Below, piece after piece: positions 1 to 4,278 of a stretch of 5,407 nt of DNA (within the stretch, counting starts at the first letter, position 1; every line of letters starts with the position of its first letter). The notes beneath the pieces are model-generated. The model made no database searches and was not told where the DNA came from. It worked only from the letters and a program-made list of their open reading frames with translations. The position numbers and the translations under genes were made by a program. The DNA is from Actinomycetes bacterium. GTDB lineage: Bacteria > Actinomycetota > Actinomycetes > Actinomycetales > Cellulomonadaceae. The stretch spans positions 1 through 5,407 of the forward strand of contig JAEZAR010000004.1 of assembly GCA_023430425.1 (NCBI GenBank), in the 5' to 3' direction.

Positions 1-244
1 GGATGCGCCGCACCTCGTCGGCGTCGCCGGTCACGCCCAGCACCCCCGACGTCGCCAGGGCCGCCAGCTCGGCGGGCAGCGCACCCGTCCCGCCGTCGAG
101 CACCACGGGGCCGTCGGGCCCGGTCGCGACCGGGACGACGAGGACGTCGACGTCGAGCTTGGCGGGCTCGGTCGCGGCGAGCACGGCGGTCGGGACGGTG
201 GGCAGGGCGGGGGGCACGGCGGAGGGCGCGGTGGGGGTGGTCAC
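1..244 (-). CDS. pepA: Leucyl aminopeptidase (M17 family), N-terminal fragment
   Basis: The GTG at 244-242 opens a leftward frame that stays open to the window edge, giving 81 residues. After a Pro/Thr-rich start (residues 2-19), residues 31-39 read DVDVLVVPV, followed by a Gly/Pro turn and VVLDGG. This is how the N-terminal non-catalytic domain of M17 leucyl aminopeptidases begins. Residues 54-80 (GALPAELAALATSGVLGVTG, then DADEVRR) match the next helix and loop. M17 enzymes are cytosolic di-metal exopeptidases that remove N-terminal residues from peptides; their catalytic domain is C-terminal and would lie left of this window, so no metal ligand is visible. The start has no Shine-Dalgarno but sits 6 nt after a TAGCAT -10 box, which supports this start and a leaderless mRNA. 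The gene diverges from the membrane-protein/pyrD operon. The assignment rests on only 81 residues; it could be another M17-like protein. Confidence 0.8.
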   Translation of the reverse strand, partial: MTTPTAPSAVPPALPTVPTAVLAATEPAKLDVDVLVVPVATGPDGPVVLDGGTGALPAELAALATSGVLGVTGDADEVRRI

Positions 245-250
245 GTCGCG

Positions 251-256
251 ATGCTA
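251..256 (-). promoter_or_regulatory. -10 element of a leaderless pepA promoter
   Basis: TAGCAT on the minus strand fits the actinobacterial -10 pattern TANNNT. It is followed by 6 nt (CGCGAC) and then the GTG start, so transcription would begin at or next to the start codon. No clear -35 hexamer is seen. Confidence 0.6.
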
Positions 257-262
257 TCGAGC

Positions 263-272
263 GCCCGCGGGC
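263..272. promoter_or_regulatory. Perfect 10-bp palindrome between divergent -10 boxes
   Basis: GCCCGCGGGC is a perfect palindrome lying almost midway between the leftward -10 (251-256) and the rightward -10 (276-281). It could be an operator for both promoters. In DNA this GC-rich, short GC palindromes also occur by chance, so confidence is low. Confidence 0.2.
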
Positions 273-275
273 CCG

Positions 276-281
276 TATCCT
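276..281 (+). promoter_or_regulatory. -10 element of a leaderless promoter for the membrane-protein/pyrD operon
   Basis: TATCCT fits TANNNT and is followed by 7 nt (CGGGGCC) and then the GTG at 289. There is no Shine-Dalgarno in that gap, so a leaderless transcript is the simplest reading. The -35 position would overlap the -10 of the divergent pepA promoter. Confidence 0.6.
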
Positions 282-288
282 CGGGGCC

Positions 289-645
289 GTGTGGATCCCC
301 CTGGCCTGGGCCGTCGCGGCCGGCGCGCTGCTCGTGGCCGGGTGGGCCGCGTGGCGGGCGGTGACGGACCGGCCGGTCATCCTGCGCCAGCTCGTCGCCG
401 CGGGCGTCGTCGAGGCGCTGCTCGTGGTGGCGGGTGTCGTCGCCGGCGTGCGCGCCCTCGTGGCGCAGGGGCCCGACGACGCGGTGACGTTCTGGGGCTA
501 CCTCCTCGTCACGCTGCTGATCCTGCCTGCCGCGGCCCTGTGGGCGTTCGCCGAGCGCACCCGGTGGAGCTCGGTGGTGCTGCTCGTCGCGGGGGTCACC
601 GTGGCGTTCCTGCAGCTGCGGCTGGTCCAGGTGTGGGCCGGGTGA
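289..645 (+). CDS. Small four-helix membrane protein, function unknown
   Basis: A 118-residue very hydrophobic protein with four predicted transmembrane segments at about residues 2-22, 34-54, 67-87 and 95-115. Short charged turns separate them: TDRP at 26-29, QGPDD at 60-64 and ERTRW at 89-93. A glutamate (E42) lies inside helix 2. The C-terminal half, with YLLVTLLILP, ALWAFAERTRW and RLVQVW, resembles small uncharacterised integral membrane proteins that I recall in actinobacteria; I cannot name a family. It is the first gene of a rightward operon. Its TGA overlaps the GTG of the next membrane-protein gene by 4 nt, so the two are probably translationally coupled and may act together. The GTG start is supported by the -10 box 7 nt upstream and because helix 1 begins at once. 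There is no signal peptide separate from helix 1 and no catalytic motif. Confidence 0.75.
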   Translation: MWIPLAWAVAAGALLVAGWAAWRAVTDRPVILRQLVAAGVVEALLVVAGVVAGVRALVAQGPDDAVTFWGYLLVTLLILPAAALWAFAERTRWSSVVLLVAGVTVAFLQLRLVQVWAG

Positions 646-1103
646 CCGCGCCGTCGGGCGCGCCGGCCGCCGGCGGCGCCGTCGGCGGGGCACCGGGACG
701 GCGCGACTCCGGCTCCGGTCCCGGGCGGCTCGTCGTGGCGGTGTACGCCGTGCTCGCCCTCGCGGCGACGTTCCGCTCGGGCGTGCAGATCCTGCGCGAC
801 TGGGACGCCGCACCGCTCGCCTACGCCCTGTCGGCGCTGGCCGCCGTCGTGTACGTGCTCGCCACCGTCGCGCTCGCCCGCGGCGGGCGGTGGCGACCGG
901 TGGCCTGGGCGGCGGTGACCACGGAGCTGGTGGGCGTCGCCGTCGTCGGCTCGCTGTCCCTGGCCCGCGCCGACCTGTTCCCGGACGCGACGGTGTGGTC
1001 GGGGTACGGCCAGGGGTACGGGTACGTGCCCGCCCTGTTGCCGCTGCTCGGGCTGTGGTGGTTGTGGCGGACCCGGCCACCCCGGGGCCCCGCCGCCGGG
1101 TAG
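642..1103 (+). CDS. Second small four-helix membrane protein, function unknown
   Basis: A 153-residue protein starting at the GTG inside GTGA (642-645), which overlaps the previous stop. Residues 1-29 are a Gly/Ala/Pro-rich, probably disordered cytoplasmic tail. Four hydrophobic segments follow at about 30-50, 58-79, 87-107 and 126-142. Visible motifs are RSGVQ at 45-49, APLAYALSALAAVVY at 57-71, and a distinctive block at 112-142 that contains LFPDATVWSGYGQGYGYVP and then a Trp-rich helix. I recall FPDATVWS plus GYG-VP as a recurring signature in actinobacterial proteins beside pyrD, but know of no assigned function. The weak purine run CAGGTG (628-633) is the only ribosome-site candidate, so reinitiation after the upstream stop is likely. 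The TAG stop (1101-1103) is also the first half of a -10 box for pyrD. An upstream in-frame start is possible, but the overlap with the preceding gene argues for 642. Confidence 0.75.
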   Translation: MTAPSGAPAAGGAVGGAPGRRDSGSGPGRLVVAVYAVLALAATFRSGVQILRDWDAAPLAYALSALAAVVYVLATVALARGGRWRPVAWAAVTTELVGVAVVGSLSLARADLFPDATVWSGYGQGYGYVPALLPLLGLWWLWRTRPPRGPAAG

Positions 1104-1106
1104 GTT
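1101..1106 (+). promoter_or_regulatory. -10 element of an internal leaderless pyrD promoter
   Basis: TAGGTT fits TANNNT; its first three bases are the stop codon of the upstream gene. Six nt (GCGGGC) separate it from the pyrD GTG at 1113. pyrD could therefore be read both from the operon mRNA and from its own leaderless transcript. The surrounding bases closely match those before the M20 peptidase start. Confidence 0.5.
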
Positions 1107-1112
1107 GCGGGC

Positions 1113-2150
1113 GTGTACCGGCTGCTGTTCACCCAGGTCTTCCGCCGCATGGACCCGGAGCGGGCCCACGAGGTCGCGTTCACGGGCATCCGGGCGGCCG
1201 GGGCCGTGCCGGGGCTCGCGTGGCTCCTGCGCCGGTTCTTCACGCGGGGGCACGCGCCCGTCGTCGTGCTGGGGCGGCAGGTGCCCGCGGCGTTCGGCCT
1301 GGCGGCGGGTTTCGACAAGAACGGCGTCGGGGTGCGCGGCCTGACGATGCTCGGCTTCGGGTGGGTCGAGGTCGGGACCGTCACCGCGCTGGCACAGCCG
1401 GGCAACGAGCGCCCCCGCCTGTGGCGGGTGCTCGACCAGCGTGCGATCCGCAACCGCATGGGCTTCAACAACGACGGCGCCGCGGAGGTCGCCGCGCGGC
1501 TGCACCGGCTGCGCGACCGCCGGGCGGGGCGGGCGGCGGTCGTCGGCGTGAACATCGGCAAGAGCAGGGCGACACCGGTCGAGGACGCCGCCCAGGACTA
1601 CGCCGCGAGCGCCCGGCTGCTCGCCCCGTGCGCCGACTTCCTCGTGGTGAACGTGTCCTCCCCGAACACCCCCGGCCTGCGGGATCTGCAGGCGGTGGAC
1701 AGCCTGCGGCCGATCCTGCAGGCGGTACGGGCCGCCGCGGACGCGGCCACCGACCCGGCGCGTGTCCCGGTGCTGGTCAAGATCGCTCCCGACCTGTCCG
1801 ACGCCGACGTGGACGCCGTCGCGGACCTCGCCGTCGAGCTCGGCCTGGCGGGCGTGGTCGCGACGAACACCACCATCGCCCACGACCTCGGGCCGGGCGG
1901 CCTGTCGGGTCCGCCGTTGCGCGAGCGGAGCCTTCAGGTGGTGCGGCGGGTGCGCGCGCGACTGGGTGAGGGTCCCGTCGTCATCGGGTGCGGCGGCATC
2001 ACCACCGCCGACGACGCGCGTGCCTTCCTCGACGCAGGTGCCGACCTCGTGCAGGGGTACACCGGGTTCATCTACGAGGGCCCGTTCTGGGCCTCGCGCG
2101 TCAACCGCGGCCTCGCGCGTGCGGTGCGGCCGGCGGCGGTGGCCTCGTGA
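1113..2150 (+). CDS. pyrD: Dihydroorotate dehydrogenase, quinone-dependent (class 2)
   Basis: A 345-residue full-length class 2 enzyme. It oxidises dihydroorotate to orotate in pyrimidine synthesis, using FMN and passing electrons to membrane quinone. The N-terminal MYRLLF plus amphipathic region (about 1-45) is the membrane-associating extension that defines class 2. FMN/substrate motifs follow in order: AAGFDKNG (64-71, K69), EVGTVT (86-91), NRMGFNN (114-120), VNIGKS (146-151) and [10 protein letters not shown] (179-188). The catalytic base expected for class 2 is a serine, here S183 by alignment with the E. coli motif; class 1 has cysteine. Next come VKIAPDLS (222-229, K223), TNTT (251-254), IGCGGI (291-296) and [10 protein letters not shown] (315-324). 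All key residues are present. The GTG start is set by the typical MYRLLF beginning, 9 nt after the upstream stop and 6 nt after a TAGGTT -10 box. The gene overlaps the next small gene by 4 nt. Confidence 0.96.
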   Translation: MYRLLFTQVFRRMDPERAHEVAFTGIRAAGAVPGLAWLLRRFFTRGHAPVVVLGRQVPAAFGLAAGFDKNGVGVRGLTMLGFGWVEVGTVTALAQPGNERPRLWRVLDQRAIRNRMGFNNDGAAEVAARLHRLRDRRAGRAAVVGVNIGKSRATPVEDAAQDYAASARLLAPCADFLVVNVSSPNTPGLRDLQAVDSLRPILQAVRAAADAATDPARVPVLVKIAPDLSDADVDAVADLAVELGLAGVVATNTTIAHDLGPGGLSGPPLRERSLQVVRRVRARLGEGPVVIGCGGITTADDARAFLDAGADLVQGYTGFIYEGPFWASRVNRGLARAVRPAAVAS

Positions 2151-2359
2151 CGGCGCGGCCGGCGTGGGACTGGGAGCTGCTGGACGCCGTCGACCGACCG
2201 GTGGCCCACCCCGTCAGCCCCGCGTTCACGACCCGGTTCGACGCCGAGGCGTGGCTGGGGGAGTCGTGGCGCCAGCTGGCCGAGCAGGGCGTCGCGGCAG
2301 CGCGCCTCGCCCACCACGGCCGTCCTCTGGGCGCGCCCGTCCCGCTCGCCCCGCGCTGA
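2147..2359 (+). CDS. 70-residue conserved-looking protein with WLGE motif, function unknown
   Basis: The GTG at 2147 overlaps the pyrD stop in GTGA, and the frame closes at TGA 2357-2359. The product begins with Trp-rich [13 protein letters not shown] (residues 7-19) and then has HPVSPAF (21-27). A helix with [18 protein letters not shown] (32-49) follows, and then a short strand pair, [16 protein letters not shown] (52-67). The layout SPAF...[11 protein letters not shown]...GV...L...G...G.P..L recalls a small uncharacterised actinobacterial family; that is memory, not a search result. There is no membrane segment, signal peptide or cysteine, so it is probably a soluble cytosolic protein. Codon use is like that of pyrD, and coupling to pyrD suggests co-expression. 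The stop codon lies in the first unit of the decamer tandem array, so the array begins inside the coding end. I am fairly sure it is real because of the 4-nt overlap and the protein-like composition. Confidence 0.75.
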   Translation: MTARPAWDWELLDAVDRPVAHPVSPAFTTRFDAEAWLGESWRQLAEQGVAAARLAHHGRPLGAPVPLAPR

Positions 2360-2430
2360 ACCCGCGCTGACCGGCGCTGACCGGCGCTGACCGGCGCTGA
2401 CCTGCGCCGACCTGCGCCGACCTGCGGCGG
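2350..2430. repeat. Decamer tandem array, eight units, between convergent genes
   Basis: The units are CCCGCGCTGA twice (2350-2359 and 2361-2370, split by one A), CCGGCGCTGA three times (2371-2400), CCTGCGCCGA twice (2401-2420) and a degenerate CCTGCGGCGG (2421-2430). The variants lie in blocks, which suggests stepwise duplication. TGA at 2357, 2368, 2378, 2388 and 2398 closes all three rightward frames; the opposite strand has no stop within the array. Confidence 0.9.
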
Positions 2431-2444
2431 GTGCGGCCCGCACC
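2430..2444. terminator. Possible hairpin terminator between convergent genes
   Basis: GGTGCG (2430-2435), a 3-nt loop and CGCACC (2439-2444) form a perfect 6-bp stem in the gap between the pyrD operon and the convergent reductase gene. It lacks a T-tract on either side, so it may be a weak GC-type bidirectional terminator or a chance palindrome. Confidence 0.3.
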
Positions 2445-2456
2445 GACCGTCAGTGG

Positions 2457-3467
2457 CTACCAGGGGCGGGTCGCCGGCGAGCTCTCGGCGGTGCGGGCGG
2501 GGTCGCGCTCGACCACGTCCCCGAGCACCTCGTCGATGCGCGCGAGCAGCTCCGGCGGGATCGTGACGCCCGATGCGGCCACGTTCTCCGCGACCTGCTC
2601 GGGTCGGGACGCCCCGATGATCGCCGCGGCGACGTTCTCGTTCTGCAGCACCCAGGCGACGGCGAGCTGGGCCATCGTCAGGCCGAGCTCGTCGGCCACG
2701 GGCCGCAGGCCCCGCACACGGGTGAGGACGTCGTCGCGCAGGAACCGCTGGATGAAGCGGGCGCCGCCCTTCTCGTCGGTCGCGCGCGACCCCGCGGGCG
2801 GCTCCGCGCCGGGGGTGTACTTGCCGGAGAGGACACCCTGGCCCACGGGGGAGAAGACGATCTGGGACAGCCCCTCCTCGCGCGAGGCGGGCACCACCTC
2901 GCCCTCGATGACCCGCCACAGCATGGAGTACTGCGGCTGGTTCGAGACGAGCCGGAAGCCGAGCTCGCGCGCGAGGGCCTGACCGGCGTGGATCTGGTCG
3001 GCGGTCCACTCGCTGACCCCGACGTACAGGGCCTTGCCCTGGCGGACGACGTCGGCGAGCGCCTGCATCGTCTCCTCGAGCGGCGTGCCGTGGTCGTACC
3101 GGTGCGCCTGGTACAGGTCGACGTAGTCGGTCCGCAGGCGCCGGAGGGAGCCGTGCACCGACTCCATGATGTGCTTGCGGGACAGGCCCGAGTCGTTGGG
3201 GCCGCCCGGGCCGGTCGGCCAGTAGACCTTCGTCAGGATCTCCAACGACTCCCGCCGCTGGCCGGCCAGAGCGTCGCCCAGCACGGACTCCGCGACGGTG
3301 TTCGCGTAGACGTCGGCGGTGTCGAAGGTGGTGATGCCGGCGTCGAGCGCGGCGTGCACGCACGCCGTCGCGGCGTCGTTCTCCACCTGGGAGCCGTGGG
3401 TGATCCAGTTGCCGTACGCGATCTCGGAGATCTGCAGGCCGCTGCTGCCGAGGAACCGGTGCTTCAT
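2457..3467 (-). CDS. Aldo/keto reductase, Kv-beta-like branch
   Basis: A 336-residue single-domain TIM-barrel oxidoreductase of the usual family length, expected to reduce aldehydes or ketones with NADPH in the cytosol. It opens with MKHRFLGSSGLQISEIAYGN. The catalytic tetrad is complete: D49 and Y54 in FDTADVYAN, K80 in LTKVYWP and H122 in QAHRYD. Further family marks are YVGVSEW (148-154), SNQPQYSMLWR (175-185), SPVGQGVLSGKY (206-217) and the cofactor-phosphate segment IIGASRPEQVAEN (283-295). The SNQPQYSMLWR/GVLSGKY pattern points to the branch related to potassium-channel beta subunits and bacterial glyceraldehyde-phosphate/methylglyoxal reductases; the true substrate cannot be read from sequence. 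The ATG at 3467 is supported by a TACGCT -10 box 7 nt upstream and by the canonical N-terminus. The gene is monocistronic, convergent with the pyrD operon and separated from the upstream DUF3043-type gene by 165 bp containing a strong hairpin. Confidence 0.95.
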   Translation of the reverse strand: MKHRFLGSSGLQISEIAYGNWITHGSQVENDAATACVHAALDAGITTFDTADVYANTVAESVLGDALAGQRRESLEILTKVYWPTGPGGPNDSGLSRKHIMESVHGSLRRLRTDYVDLYQAHRYDHGTPLEETMQALADVVRQGKALYVGVSEWTADQIHAGQALARELGFRLVSNQPQYSMLWRVIEGEVVPASREEGLSQIVFSPVGQGVLSGKYTPGAEPPAGSRATDEKGGARFIQRFLRDDVLTRVRGLRPVADELGLTMAQLAVAWVLQNENVAAAIIGASRPEQVAENVAASGVTIPPELLARIDEVLGDVVERDPARTAESSPATRPW

Positions 3468-3474
3468 GCGTCCC

Positions 3475-3480
3475 AGCGTA
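3475..3480 (-). promoter_or_regulatory. -10 element of a leaderless reductase promoter
   Basis: TACGCT on the minus strand fits TANNNT and is followed by 7 nt (GGGACGC) and then the ATG at 3467. There is no Shine-Dalgarno in the gap. This suggests that the reductase has its own promoter independent of the upstream DUF3043-type gene. Confidence 0.6.
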
Positions 3481-3491
3481 GCGACCCGCGG

Positions 3492-3503
3492 CGAATCGTT
3501 TCG
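3492..3503. promoter_or_regulatory. Candidate operator overlapping the reductase -35 region
   Basis: CGAATCGTTTCG is a palindrome with a central CG and a single mismatched pair (T3496/T3499). It resembles LacI-family operators of the AAACGTTT type. It lies 12-23 bp upstream of the -10 box, where a bound repressor would block RNA polymerase. It stands out as an AT-rich patch in GC-rich DNA. No regulator gene is in the window. Confidence 0.3.
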
Positions 3504-3537
3504 AGCGGGGGCGCGCCACCATGGTGCACGTCGTCGC

Positions 3538-3594
3538 CTGCCCGGCCGGGAGGATCCCTCACGCCAGGCGTGCGGGATCTTCCCGGCTGGGTGG
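3538..3594. terminator. Long imperfect inverted repeat; probable terminator of the DUF3043-type gene
   Basis: The arms 3538-3565 and 3567-3594 surround a central A at 3566. The inner 21 pairs (3545-3565 with 3567-3587) hold one mismatch (T3559/C3573) and one G-T pair; the outer seven hold four Watson-Crick and three G-T pairs. It starts 38 nt beyond the DUF3043-type stop in the leftward direction, a natural place for a terminator. No T-tract follows on either strand. In rightward RNA the G-T positions become G-U pairs, whereas in leftward RNA they become A-C mismatches. An RNA element read rightward is therefore an alternative. Confidence 0.55.
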
Positions 3595-3632
3595 AGAAGG
3601 CACGCGGAGGCGGGACTCCAGACCGGCGCGCC

Positions 3633-4238
3633 TCAGCGCACGGGCTCCCCGCGCCGGACCTGCGGCTTCGGCAGCCGCATGCGACGCATCTGGAACGCGC
3701 GCAGGACGCCGTACATCACGGTCCCGCGCGGCACCTTGGCCTCGCCGAACCGCTCGTTCAGGCGCCGGCGCAGGCGGCGCGCCAGCAGCCAGCCGTCCAC
3801 GACGGCCGCGATGGCGACCGCGATCGTCAGGTAGTTGAGCCCGAAGAGGAGCATCGCCGCCGTCTCGCCGCCGATGGACGGGGCCAGGGCGGCGATGACG
3901 AACATCGCACCGAGGAGGCCGACCGCGTACCAGACGAAGTAGTCGCCGAAGTTGCGGCGGGCGTCGACCAGGTCGCGGGTCATCCGGCGCACCGGTCCCT
4001 TGTCGCGGGCGGGCAGGTAGCGCTCGTCGCCCTCCATCATCGCCTTCTGCTCGCGCAGGCGGCGCTCGCGGTCGGCCGCCTTGCGCGCCTTCGCGTCGCC
4101 GCGCTGGTCGGGCACGAGCGGCTTGCGGCGCGCCGCCTCCGCCTCCTTGCGGGTCGGCGTCGGGCGACCCTTCCCGGGCCGCGTGTCGACGACCGGCTCG
4201 GGCGCAGGCGTGGCGGGGGTCCGCTTCCGGGGGGGCAC
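3633..4238 (-). CDS. DUF3043-type membrane protein
   Basis: A 201-residue protein. Residues 1-65 are highly charged and disordered-looking (PPRKRTPATP, then GKGRPTPTRKEAEAARRKPL and basic RKAADRERRLREQK). A conserved-looking block follows, EGDERYLPARDKGPVRRMTRDLVDARRNFGDYF (about 69-101). Two membrane segments lie at about 102-119 and 127-152, and a basic tail with RRLRRRL (154-160) and FGEAKVPRGTVMYGVLRAFQMRRMRLP (164-190) ends the protein. The N-terminal GKGRPTPTRKEAEAARR stretch, the YLPARDKGPVRR block and the two helices match my memory of DUF3043, an actinobacterial family of unknown function. The strongly basic ends should face the cytoplasm, with a hairpin through the membrane. The GTG at 4238 follows a TACCCT -10 box by 6 nt. 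Longer starts would run into the divergent M20 gene and are unlikely. It diverges from the peptidase gene and stands alone leftward up to a hairpin. Confidence 0.85.
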   Translation of the reverse strand: MPPRKRTPATPAPEPVVDTRPGKGRPTPTRKEAEAARRKPLVPDQRGDAKARKAADRERRLREQKAMMEGDERYLPARDKGPVRRMTRDLVDARRNFGDYFVWYAVGLLGAMFVIAALAPSIGGETAAMLLFGLNYLTIAVAIAAVVDGWLLARRLRRRLNERFGEAKVPRGTVMYGVLRAFQMRRMRLPKPQVRRGEPVR

Positions 4239-4244
4239 GCAGCA

Positions 4245-4250
4245 AGGGTA
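4245..4250 (-). promoter_or_regulatory. -10 element of a leaderless DUF3043-type gene promoter
   Basis: TACCCT on the minus strand fits TANNNT and is followed by 6 nt (TGCTGC) and then the GTG at 4238. Its -35 position would overlap the -10 of the divergent M20 promoter. Confidence 0.6.
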
Positions 4251-4264
4251 CGCGAGCGCGCGGG

Positions 4265-4270
4265 TAGCGT
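4265..4270 (+). promoter_or_regulatory. -10 element of a leaderless M20 peptidase promoter
   Basis: TAGCGT fits TANNNT and is followed by 8 nt (TGGCGGGC) and then the GTG at 4279. The spacing is slightly longer than in the other five cases, so the transcript may carry 1-2 extra bases. No Shine-Dalgarno is seen. Confidence 0.5.
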
Positions 4271-4278
4271 TGGCGGGC

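Noticed and set aside
3..641. In-frame extension of the second membrane protein back to base 3
   Set aside because: The extension overlaps pepA and the whole first membrane-protein gene and reads as Ser/Thr/Arg/Gly-rich filler. The GTGA overlap at 642 is the natural start.
1083..1092. CGGGGCCCCG palindrome just before pyrD as an attenuator
   Set aside because: It has no loop, lies within codons for Pro/Arg/Gly of the upstream gene, and no competing structure or leader peptide is visible.
498..1883. A 461-residue leftward open frame opposite the membrane-protein genes and pyrD
   Set aside because: Its product is rich in Arg, Gly, Pro and His without any fold-like pattern, and it is antisense to a clear pyrD. 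Long antisense frames are normal in DNA with GC-rich third positions.
2431..2982. A 183-residue rightward open frame inside the reductase region
   Set aside because: Ser/Arg-rich antisense shadow of the reductase, which has a complete catalytic tetrad.
3516..3526. GCCACCATGG-like stretch resembling a eukaryotic start context or cloning junction, with the palindrome CACCATGGTG
   Set aside because: The surrounding DNA is ordinary actinobacterial intergenic sequence and no meaningful frame follows the ATG. It is a chance match.
3510..3632. Two GGCGCGCC octamers (3510-3517 and 3625-3632) framing the intergenic hairpin
   Set aside because: At this GC content such an octamer is expected a few times per window; the flanks share no further similarity, so they are not convincing element ends.
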